Origin: DATFDN01 sp963818885
Lineage (GTDB): Bacteria > Pseudomonadota > Alphaproteobacteria > Acetobacterales > Acetobacteraceae
Length of the DNA stretch: 64,000 bases
Reading direction: 5' to 3'
Assembly: GCA_963818885.1 (NCBI GenBank)
Contig: CAWFTP010000003.1
Span: forward strand, 1,364,001-1,428,000
This document shows positions 27,080 through 34,350 of the stretch, piece by piece. Each line of letters starts with the position of its first letter. The stretch's first letter is position 1. Position numbers and translations under genes: made by a program. The notes beneath the pieces are model-generated. The model worked only from the letters and a program-made list of their open reading frames with translations, was not told where the DNA came from and ran no database searches.

Positions 27080-28378
27080 ATGCACATCATCGACCGTCGC
27101 CTCAATCCGGGCGGTAAGAGCCTTGCCAACCGGCAGCGCTTCATCCGCCGCGCCAAGTCGCAGATCCGCAAGGCGGTGCATGAGAGCACCGCCAGCCGGA
27201 GCATAAAGGATGCCGACCAGGCGGGTGAGGTCGCGCTGCCCGCCCAGGGCGTCCACGAAGCCTCGTTCCACCGCGGCAGCGGCGGCGTGCGCGACTACCT
27301 GCTGCCCGGCAACAAGGAATATATCGCCGGCGACACGATCCCCCGCCCGCCATCGGGCGCTGGCGGCTCGGGCTCGGAAGGCAGCCCCGATGGAGAGGGT
27401 GAGGACGATTTCCGCTTTGCCCTCTCGCGCGACGAGTTTGTCGACCTCTTCCTCGAGGATTTGGAGCTGCCCGACCTCGCCAAGCGGCGCGTCGTCGATA
27501 CCGAGGCGCTGACCTGGACCCGCGCCGGCTTCTCCGTCACCGGCTCGCCCGCGAACCTCGCGTTGATGCGCACGGTGCGCAATGGCCTGTCGCGGCGGAT
27601 CGCGCTCCGCCGCCCGAAGGCGGACGAGCTCGCCTTGCTGCGCGAGGAGATCGAGCGGCTTCCCGAGGGCGATGAGCAGCGCGCGTTGCTCGAGGAGGAA
27701 CTCGACCGCAAGCTACGCCGGATCGCGCATATCCCGTATATCGACCCGCTCGACGTCCGCTACCGGCGCTTCGAATCGCATCCCAAGCCGGTCGCGCAGG
27801 CGGTGATGTTCTGCCTAATGGACGTCTCCGGCTCGATGACCGAGCACATGAAGGACCTCGCCAAGCAATTCTACGTGCTGCTCTACATCTTCCTGCGCCG
27901 GAAGTACAAGCGGGTGGAGGTCGTCTTCATCCGCCACACCCATCAGGCGCAGGAAGTCGATGAGGAGACCTTCTTCAACTCGCCGGAGACGGGCGGCACG
28001 GTGGTCTCCACCGCGCTCGACGAGATGCGCCGCGTGGTCCGCGAGCGCTACAGCCCGAATTCGTGGAACATCTACGCCGCCCAGGCGTCTGACGGAGACA
28101 ACACGGCGTCTGATAACGAGCGGACCGCATCGCTGCTGATCCATGACATTCTGCCGGTCTGCCAGTACTACGCCTATCTGGAGGTCGGTCGGGATTCCGA
28201 GCATTTCCCGCCCGGCTTCATCCGCCGCGACAGCGATCTGTGGCAGACCTACGCCGAGATCTGCCGTGCCGGCGCGCCGATGGCGATGCGCAAGGTAAGC
28301 CACCGGCGCGACATCTACCCGGTCTTCCGTGAGTTGTTCGCCCGCAAGCAGGCCCCAGCGGGAGCCGACAGCGAATGA
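27080..28378 (+). CDS. yeaH: YeaH/YhbH family protein (DUF444)
   Basis: The 432-residue protein begins MHIIDRRLNPGGKSLANRQRFIRR, the standard N-terminus of this family. A basic, disordered N-terminal third contains a Gly/Ser-rich linker (about residues 93-112). The C-terminal part is a von Willebrand A-like domain with the MIDAS-type motif MDVSGSM near 248-254 and ETGGTVVSTAL near 299. The family always accompanies PrkA and SpoVR and is thought to be a partner or regulator of the kinase. Its stop overlaps the spoVR start (ATGA). Confidence 0.95.
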   Translation: MHIIDRRLNPGGKSLANRQRFIRRAKSQIRKAVHESTASRSIKDADQAGEVALPAQGVHEASFHRGSGGVRDYLLPGNKEYIAGDTIPRPPSGAGGSGSEGSPDGEGEDDFRFALSRDEFVDLFLEDLELPDLAKRRVVDTEALTWTRAGFSVTGSPANLALMRTVRNGLSRRIALRRPKADELALLREEIERLPEGDEQRALLEEELDRKLRRIAHIPYIDPLDVRYRRFESHPKPVAQAVMFCLMDVSGSMTEHMKDLAKQFYVLLYIFLRRKYKRVEVVFIRHTHQAQEVDEETFFNSPETGGTVVSTALDEMRRVVRERYSPNSWNIYAAQASDGDNTASDNERTASLLIHDILPVCQYYAYLEVGRDSEHFPPGFIRRDSDLWQTYAEICRAGAPMAMRKVSHRRDIYPVFRELFARKQAPAGADSE

Positions 28379-29937
28379 ACTACATGAATCCGAATGCCGT
28401 CCGGCCGCTGTTCGAGGGCGCGGACTGGGAGTTCTCCACCATCCAGCGCGCCTACGAGGCGATCGAGGCGATCGCCCTGCAGGAGCTCGGCCTAGACACC
28501 TATCCGAACCAGATCGAGGTGATCAGCACCGAGCAGATGCTCGACGCCTATTCCTCGGGCGCGATGCCGCTGTTCTACAAGCACTGGTCGTTCGGCAAGC
28601 ACTTCGCCCGCCATGAGGGCCTGTACCGCGCCGGCATGCAGGGCCTCGCCTACGAGATCGTCATCAACTCCAACCCGTGCATCTCCTACATCATGGAGGA
28701 GAACACGGCGACGATGCAGACGCTGGTGATGGCGCACGCCGCGTTCGGGCATAACCACTTCTTCAAGAACAACTACGTCTTCCGTCAATGGACGGACGCC
28801 GCCGGCATCCTCGACTATCTGGAATTCGCCAAGAGCTACATCGCCAAGTGCGAGGAGAAGCATGGCGAAGCGGCGGTGGAACGGCTGCTCGACGCCGCGC
28901 ACGCGCTGATGAGCCAGGGGGTGCATCGCTACCCCCGCCGCCGCTCGATCGACTTGCGCTCGGAGGAGCGGCGCGAGCGCGAGCGGCGCGAGCACGACGA
29001 GCGCGTGTTCAACGACCTGTGGCGCACGGTCCCCGCCAAGGGCACGGCGAAGGCCGACCCGAGCGCGGAGGAGCGCCGGCGCGCCCTGCTCGCGCTGCCG
29101 CAGGAGAATATCCTGTTCTTCCTGGAAAAGAGCGCCCCGCGCCTCGCGCCCTGGCAGCGCGAGGTGCTGCGGATCGTGCGCCAGATCGCGCAGTATTTCT
29201 ATCCGCAGGGCCAGACCAAGATGATGAACGAAGGCTGCGCGACCTTCGTCCACTACACGATCATGAACCGGCTGCACGAGAAGGGGCTGCTCACCGACGG
29301 CGCGATGGTGGAGTTCCTGCGCTCGCACACCAGCGTCGTGTTCCAGCCCGACTTCGACGACCCGCGCTACTCCGGCCTCAACCCCTATGCGTTCGGCTTC
29401 GCGATGATGCAGGACATCGAGCGCATCTGCACCGATCCCTCCGAGGAGGACCGGGAGTGGTTCCCCCATATCGCCGGTCGGGGCGATGCGATGGCGGTGC
29501 TGCGCGACTGCTGGGCGAACTACCGTGACGAAAGCTTCGTCATGCAGTTCCTCAGCCCCCGCCTGATCCGCAAGCTCGGCCTGTTCCACGTCGTCGATGA
29601 TGCTAACGAGCCGACGCTGGCGGTCGAGGCGATCCATGACGAGCGGGGCTATCGCAAGATCCAGCGGGCGCTCGCGCGCCAGTACGACATCGCCTGGTCC
29701 ACGCCCGACATCCAGGTGGTCGATGTCGACCTTGCCGGCGACCGGCGCCTCGTTTTGGAGCATCGCGCGTTGAACCGCATCCTGCTCGAGGAGCGCGACG
29801 CCAGGCTGACATTGCAAAGTCTCGCTGATCTCTGGGGCTACGACGTGCTGCTGCGCGAGGTCGACCCGTCGGGCGACGCGGTGCTGAAGGAACACGCCGC
29901 GACCCCCCGCCCGGGACTGCTGCCTGCTGTGGGATAA
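28375..29937 (+). CDS. spoVR: SpoVR family protein (YcgB-like)
   Basis: The 520-residue protein shows the conserved SpoVR pattern: YPNQIEVISTEQMLDAY near residue 42, HWSFGKHF near 69, AHAAFGHNHFFKNNY near 121 and MNEGCATFVHY near 284. The His/Glu pattern is compatible with a metal site. SpoVR was named for cortex formation in Bacillus, but in non-sporulating bacteria it forms the yeaG-yeaH-ycgB stress module. ATG 28375 overlaps the yeaH stop. Downstream is a palindromic repeat cluster. Confidence 0.95.
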   Translation: MNYMNPNAVRPLFEGADWEFSTIQRAYEAIEAIALQELGLDTYPNQIEVISTEQMLDAYSSGAMPLFYKHWSFGKHFARHEGLYRAGMQGLAYEIVINSNPCISYIMEENTATMQTLVMAHAAFGHNHFFKNNYVFRQWTDAAGILDYLEFAKSYIAKCEEKHGEAAVERLLDAAHALMSQGVHRYPRRRSIDLRSEERRERERREHDERVFNDLWRTVPAKGTAKADPSAEERRRALLALPQENILFFLEKSAPRLAPWQREVLRIVRQIAQYFYPQGQTKMMNEGCATFVHYTIMNRLHEKGLLTDGAMVEFLRSHTSVVFQPDFDDPRYSGLNPYAFGFAMMQDIERICTDPSEEDREWFPHIAGRGDAMAVLRDCWANYRDESFVMQFLSPRLIRKLGLFHVVDDANEPTLAVEAIHDERGYRKIQRALARQYDIAWSTPDIQVVDVDLAGDRRLVLEHRALNRILLEERDARLTLQSLADLWGYDVLLREVDPSGDAVLKEHAATPRPGLLPAVG

Positions 29938-29951
29938 GCCAGACACTCCTC

Positions 29952-30053
29952 GACCCGCCCTCCCGCAAGGAGGGCGATCGCATTGTGCCAATCGCCACCC
30001 TCCCCGGCACGCGACCGCCTGTCGACCCCTCCCGCAGGGCGGGAGAGGTGGTT
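29952..30053. repeat. Palindromic repeat cluster between convergent genes, copy 4
   Basis: The segment holds CGCCCTCCCGCAAGGAGGGCG as a hairpin, a middle part with CACCCTCCCCGG, and CCCCTCCCGCAGGGCGGGAGAGG as a second hairpin. It lies between spoVR and the convergent small Tat-peptide gene. The words match the other clusters less exactly than copies 1-3 match each other. Confidence 0.65.
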
Positions 30054-30100
30054 ATCCCCCTGCGATCACCCTACCCGGACGAGTACCTCTGCAAGCGCAG

Positions 30101-30391
30101 TCACACCGCGTTGTGGTCGTCGATCGCTGGCTTGCCGAAGGAAGTGAAGTTGGTGCCGCTCTGAACGGCGTCGATGTCTTCCGCGCTGTTCCCAAACGTG
30201 AAATCATCGAGAATGTGGTTGGTCGGCACATTGCAGCAGGGATAAGGCTGCGCCATCGCCGGCTTCGTCGAGGCCGAAAGCAGCAGGGCCACCGCCGGGG
30301 CGGTCACCGCCACACCGGCCGAGGATCTGACGAAATCGCGCCGGCTCGGCTGTCCGATTTCTTGTCCAGTGTTCGCATTGTCGTCGGTCAT
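30101..30391 (-). CDS. Small twin-arginine-signal protein of unknown function
   Basis: The 96-residue product starts at ATG 30391, seven bases after GGAG. It has a hydrophilic N-region, the Tat motif SRRDFVRS at about 17-24, a hydrophobic stretch AGVAVTAPAVALLLSAS and a cleavage-like AMA site near residue 48. The mature part is only about 48 residues, acidic, with a Cys-Cys pair (PYPCCNVPTNH) and no further Cys. I do not recognise the family. A Tat signal on so short a mature protein suggests export of a prefolded or cofactor-bearing peptide, or hitch-hiking with a partner. The codon use and GC content are lower than the neighbours. Confidence 0.6.
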   Translation of the reverse strand: MTDDNANTGQEIGQPSRRDFVRSSAGVAVTAPAVALLLSASTKPAMAQPYPCCNVPTNHILDDFTFGNSAEDIDAVQSGTNFTSFGKPAIDDHNAV

Positions 30392-30651
30392 GTTCATCTC
30401 CATCGCCAAGTTGGAGATTGGGCACAACTAGATTTTACGCCCAATTTGCGGTTACGCCGCTCAAGTCGGATGCGCAAGGACAATTTCACTTCCAGCCGGC
30501 TGAAGGCCAATGTTTTAATCGATATTTGCGTTTGATAGACAAGTCTGTCGGTACCGATTACAATGATCTGCCGGGTGGGCGCGCTTGCGAAGTGGCAGAA
30601 TGGCGAATCATCCCGTAAGGATACGCAAGGTCTCGACGAGGACATCGCGCC

Positions 30652-31263
30652 ATGAACTGGGGACTGTTCGCCGCCTTCCTGGCCGTCACCCTCGTGCTCG
30701 TATTGGTGCCCGGCCCGATCGTCACGCTCGTCATCAGCACCGGCAGCACGCGCGGCGTGCGCGCTGCTCTGGTGACCGTCGCGGGCACGTCGGCGGGCAA
30801 CGCGGTTTTGCTGGCGGCCATCGCCTATGGCTTGAGCTGGGTCGTCACCAACGCGGGTTATCTGTTCGAGATCATGCGCTGGTGCGGAGCGGCCTATCTG
30901 ATCTGGCTCGGCATCAACGCCTGGCGCGGTGCCGGAAAGATCCAGGCCGCGCCCCCGCCGGATCAAGTGCATTTCCTGCGCGGGTTCGTGGTCGCGATGT
31001 CCAACCCGAAGACGATTGCCTTCTTCACCGCCTTCCTGCCGCAGTTCGTCGATGCGCGGCTGCCAATCGGGCCCCAGCTCGCCGTCATGTGCGCCGCCTC
31101 GGTTCTAATTGCCGCCTGCACGGATTCCTGCTGGGCCATCGCCTCGGGCCTCGGCCGGCGGTGGCTGATGCAGCCGGCGCGCGCAAAGCTGTTGGGCCGA
31201 GTGTCGGCATTGACGCTGATCGGCGGCGGCCTGTGGCTGTCCTTGGCGCGGCGGCCCGGCTGA
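30652..31263 (+). CDS. LysE family exporter
   Basis: The 203-residue membrane protein has about six helices. The N-terminal segment VLVLVPGPIVTLVISTGSTRG carries the conserved PGP of LysE/RhtB proteins, and GFVVAMSNPKTIAFFTAFLPQFV is the family's second hallmark. Such proteins export amino acids or homoserine lactones. The gap before it (30392-30651) is AT-rich and shared with the divergent Tat-peptide gene. The thioesterase gene follows after 50 bases. Confidence 0.9.
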   Translation: MNWGLFAAFLAVTLVLVLVPGPIVTLVISTGSTRGVRAALVTVAGTSAGNAVLLAAIAYGLSWVVTNAGYLFEIMRWCGAAYLIWLGINAWRGAGKIQAAPPPDQVHFLRGFVVAMSNPKTIAFFTAFLPQFVDARLPIGPQLAVMCAASVLIAACTDSCWAIASGLGRRWLMQPARAKLLGRVSALTLIGGGLWLSLARRPG

Positions 31264-31313
31264 GCCGCGTCGGCGCGATTGACCGCCAACCGGTGCGCCT
31301 GTAGCTGCGCGCC

Positions 31314-31781
31314 ATGGACCTCCCCACCTATGACGCCGTCATCCGGCCGGACTGGATCGATTCCAACGGCCACATGAATCTCGCCTACTATATCGTGATC
31401 TTCGACCAGGGGCTCGATCTCGCCTTCGATGCGATCGATATCGGCATCGACTACCGGCGGCGCACCGGCACTTCCACCTTCTCGGCCGAGACCCACACGC
31501 GCTACCTGCGCGAGGTGACAGAGGGCGACACCGTGCGCGTCACCTCCCGCCTGCTCGCGGTCAATTCGAAGCGGCTGCATTGGTTCCAGGAGATGCACGA
31601 CCTTGAAAGCGGGAAGATCGCCGCGGCCCTCGAGCAGATGAACCTGCATATCGACATGCGCACCCGCCGTGTCGCGCCCTGGCCCGCGGCGAAGCTCGCC
31701 GCGCTACAGGCGATCGCGCGCGCCGACACGCGCCCGATTCCCGCCGATATCGGACGCCGCATCGCCATGCCTGGGCGCTGA
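31314..31781 (+). CDS. Hot-dog fold acyl-CoA thioesterase
   Basis: The 155-residue protein has the 4HBT-type start DWIDSNGHMNLAYYIVIFDQG, with the Asn/His region of the active site and the long helix, and a central TFSAETHTRYLREVTEGDTVRV strand pair. Close relatives hydrolyse small acyl-CoAs such as betainyl-CoA or 3-hydroxyacyl-CoAs. The 3' 78 bases overlap the end of the convergent MFS gene, an unusually long convergent overlap. The specific substrate is unknown. Confidence 0.87.
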   Translation: MDLPTYDAVIRPDWIDSNGHMNLAYYIVIFDQGLDLAFDAIDIGIDYRRRTGTSTFSAETHTRYLREVTEGDTVRVTSRLLAVNSKRLHWFQEMHDLESGKIAAALEQMNLHIDMRTRRVAPWPAAKLAALQAIARADTRPIPADIGRRIAMPGR

Positions 31782-33026
31782 GAGGCGCCAGGCGACCGAC
31801 AGGAACAGCAGCGCACCCAGCACCGGCAGCAGGCTTACCCGCATCAGGGCGGCATCCGCGCCGATCCGCGCGACGGCGACGCCGACCGCCGTCACCAGCG
31901 CCGAGCCGATGCCAAAGGCGACGCCGTTGACCAGTCCGAGCGCCATGCCGAGATTGCGCGGCAGCAGGCGCTGGATCAGGGCGACCACCGGTGCGGTCTG
32001 GACGTTGAGCAGCGCGTTGGCCGCAAGCAGCAGCGCGATCGAGCCCCAGCCGCGCAGCGCCAGGAAGCCGAACAGGAAGGGCACCGCGAGGAGCTGCCCG
32101 CCGATCGACACTCTCAGCGGCCCGATCCGGTCGCCAAGGTAGCCGCCGACATAGAGGCCGAGCACGCTCGCCATCAGGAACGCGGTCGCGACCCCGCCCG
32201 CGAAGGCGACGTCGCCGCCGCGCGCTACGATGACATTGGGCAGGTAGGTCACGAAGGAGGCGCTGACGATGTATTCGGCCGCGGTGCCAGTGACCAGCAG
32301 CATGACGCCCAGCCGTTCGATGCCGCCCGCTTTCTCCGCGATGTCGCCGCTCGCCGCGCCATGCAGGTGGCGTGCTGTGCGATCGACCCGCGGCATCGCC
32401 GCGAGCAGAAGCAGGACGGCGCCCGCCCCCGGGATCAGCATCCAAAGCAAGCCCCGCGTGCCATGCGCCTGGATGAGCGTGGCGGCGATCAGCGGGCCGA
32501 GCGCGTATCCGGCGGAGCCGCCGATCTGGAAGATCGAGATGCCGCCCGATCGGCGCGCGCCGCTCAGCATCGCGGCGTATTTCCCGGCCTCCGGATGCAT
32601 CATGCCGGATCCCAGCCCGCCAAGCGCGATCAGCGCCGCGAGCACGCCGAGCCCGCCCGCAATACCGGCGAAGGAGACGCCGCAAACGGTCAGCGACACC
32701 GCGAGCGGCAGGAACCACCAGCGCCCCCGCGCGTCCGTGAACGCGCCGAACAGGGGTTGGGTGATCGAACTCGTCAGATACCAGAGGAAGCCGATCGCAC
32801 CCTGAAAGACCGGCGACAGCCCGCTGCCGATGACCACGGCGAAGATGAGGAACGGCACCATGCCGGAGTAGAGGTCGCTCGCGCCATGCGCGAACGCGAC
32901 CGCGCCCAGCCCGCGAAGATTCCAGTTCGCGGCAGCGCGCGATGCGTCCTGCACCGTCGACTCGCTCGGCATGTTCTGCATCCCTTGCCGGCCGGGCTTG
33001 ATTGCGCCGGGCGCCTCGATAACCAT
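31704..33026 (-). CDS. MFS transporter, fosmidomycin-resistance (Fsr)-like
   Basis: The protein of up to 440 residues has twelve predicted helices. GAVAFAHGASDLYSGMVPFLIF near residue 42 and a helix-five segment GGSAGYALGPLIAATL are typical of Fsr-type drug exporters, as is GMMHPEAGKYAAMLSG, where the HPE motif replaces the usual loop. The start may be 33026, or the internal ATG 32972 (MPSES) with AGGGA upstream. The last 24 residues after the final helix are polar and lie over the thioesterase coding end. Substrate unknown. Confidence 0.85.
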   Translation of the reverse strand: MVIEAPGAIKPGRQGMQNMPSESTVQDASRAAANWNLRGLGAVAFAHGASDLYSGMVPFLIFAVVIGSGLSPVFQGAIGFLWYLTSSITQPLFGAFTDARGRWWFLPLAVSLTVCGVSFAGIAGGLGVLAALIALGGLGSGMMHPEAGKYAAMLSGARRSGGISIFQIGGSAGYALGPLIAATLIQAHGTRGLLWMLIPGAGAVLLLLAAMPRVDRTARHLHGAASGDIAEKAGGIERLGVMLLVTGTAAEYIVSASFVTYLPNVIVARGGDVAFAGGVATAFLMASVLGLYVGGYLGDRIGPLRVSIGGQLLAVPFLFGFLALRGWGSIALLLAANALLNVQTAPVVALIQRLLPRNLGMALGLVNGVAFGIGSALVTAVGVAVARIGADAALMRVSLLPVLGALLFLSVAWRLSAPRHGDAASDIGGNRARVGARDRL

Positions 33027-33065
33027 GCTTGCCAGCTTGGCGCCGCACCCGATCAGGAGGTACGC

Positions 33066-33848
33066 ATGATGTCGCTGTTCGATCTAACGGGCAAGGTCGC
33101 CGTCGTCACCGGCTCCTCCAAGGGGATCGGGCGCGCTATCGCCGAGCGCATGGCCGAGCACGGCGCCAACGTCGTCGTCTCCAGCCGCAAGGCCGATGTC
33201 TGCGAGGAGGTCGCTGCCGGCATCCGCGAACGCGGCGGCGAAGCCACCGTGATCCCTTGCCATATCTCGCGCAAGGAGGAGTTGCAGGCGTTGGTCGACA
33301 AGACCAAGGCGCAATTGGGGGGCATCGACATTTTGGTGTGCAATGCCGCGGTGAACCCGTACCTCGGCCCCGCTTCCGGCGCGTCGGATGAGGTCTATGA
33401 GCGGGTGATGGGCGCCAACGTGCGCAGCAATTTCTGGCTGTGCAACATGGTACTATCGGGCATGGCGGAGCGCGGCGGCGGCGCGGTGATCATCATCTCC
33501 TCGATCGGCGGCCTGCGCGGCTCGGCCCAGCTCGGCCTCTACGCGATCTCCAAGGCCGCCGACATGCAGCTCGCGCGCAACATCGCCGTCGAATGGGGGC
33601 CGAAGAACATCCGCGCCAACGCGATCGCGCCCGGCCTCGTGCGCACCGATTTCGCGCGTGCCTTGTGGGAGGACCCGGTGCTGTATCGCAAGCGGACCCG
33701 CACGACCCCCTTGCAGCGCATCGGCGAGCCCGACGAGATCGCCGGCGCGGCGGTGTTCCTGGCCGCGAAGGCCGGCAGCTTCGTCACCGGCCAGACGATC
33801 GTGATCGACGGGGGCACCACGGCGGGAAGCGTCGCCGCCGAGGAGTGA
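33066..33848 (+). CDS. SDR family NAD(P)-dependent oxidoreductase
   Basis: A classical 260-residue short-chain dehydrogenase. The cofactor motif TGSSKGIG is at 15-22, CNAAVNP replaces the NNAG strand at 92-98, and the catalytic residues are Ser145/146, Tyr159 and Lys163 (YAISK). Arg41 after the second strand suggests NADP(H). ATG 33066 stands six bases after AGGAGG; the upstream open frame to 32361 is only antisense to the MFS gene. The C-terminus FVTGQTIVIDGGTT is typical. The family includes 3-oxoacyl-ACP reductase-like enzymes; the substrate is open. Confidence 0.94.
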   Translation: MMSLFDLTGKVAVVTGSSKGIGRAIAERMAEHGANVVVSSRKADVCEEVAAGIRERGGEATVIPCHISRKEELQALVDKTKAQLGGIDILVCNAAVNPYLGPASGASDEVYERVMGANVRSNFWLCNMVLSGMAERGGGAVIIISSIGGLRGSAQLGLYAISKAADMQLARNIAVEWGPKNIRANAIAPGLVRTDFARALWEDPVLYRKRTRTTPLQRIGEPDEIAGAAVFLAAKAGSFVTGQTIVIDGGTTAGSVAAEE

Positions 33849-33856
33849 CGCCGGGA

Positions 33857-33883
33857 CGCCCCGAGCCGCAACGACCCGGGGCG
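33857..33883. terminator. GC-rich hairpin between convergent genes
   Basis: CGCCCCG (33857-33863) pairs with CGGGGCG (33877-33883) across a 13-base loop. It lies nine bases after the SDR stop and ten before the end of the convergent DUF1127 gene. There is no T-run on either strand, so intrinsic termination is possible but not shown. Confidence 0.45.
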
Positions 33884-33892
33884 ATCAAGGCG

Positions 33893-34186
33893 TCAGAGGC
33901 CGCGCATCGCGTGCTCGCGCGCGAACTTGGGATCGAACACCCGGCCGATCTCGTAGCGGTTGATGCCGATGTCGGCGAGCTCGCGGTCGGTCATGGAATA
34001 GAGCTCATTCCGCACTGCAGCACGCTCCGCAAAAGCCCGCAGGGGGCGGAAGAAGCCCAGCCGGTCATGCCAGTTGCGCCGATGCGGCACGACGGGCTCG
34101 TAGTCGGCATCGTCCCAGGTGCTGTGATAGGACAACATTTCAGGCAGTTTGAACTCCATTGCCTGCTTCGAAGGATGAACGCTCAT
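33893..34186 (-). CDS. DUF1127 (YjiS-like) domain protein
   Basis: The 97-residue protein starts at ATG 34186 after GGGGGA. A variable, acidic N-terminal half precedes the DUF1127 signature LYSMTDRELADIGINRYEIG at about residues 61-80. In alphaproteobacteria DUF1127 proteins are small, arginine-rich and tied to phosphate, carbon storage and RNA turnover. Here the N-terminal half is longer than the usual 45-70 residue forms. The divergent Xaa-Pro aminopeptidase start is 165 bases away. Confidence 0.88.
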   Translation of the reverse strand: MSVHPSKQAMEFKLPEMLSYHSTWDDADYEPVVPHRRNWHDRLGFFRPLRAFAERAAVRNELYSMTDRELADIGINRYEIGRVFDPKFAREHAMRGL

Positions 34187-34350
34187 GGGTTGGTCCCCCA
34201 ATCTCTTATTCGCACCGGGGTCGGGCACGATGTCGTCGCGACAGCGCGCTCCCGTGATGCGGCACCGCAATATGGGCAGGCTTCCGAATTTGATTCAGAG
34301 CAAAGACATTCCGGCAGGCATGTCCCGGACGCATACAATGCGGCTATGCT

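Noticed and set aside
28492..29991. Long minus-strand open frame opposite spoVR (499 codons)
   Set aside because: It is the mirror frame of a high-GC gene, rich in Arg, Val and His without motifs; spoVR on the plus strand is certain.
32361..33065. N-terminal extension of the SDR protein by 235 residues
   Set aside because: The extension is Arg/His-rich, antisense to the MFS gene, and the SDR has AGGAGG before ATG 33066 and a normal family start.
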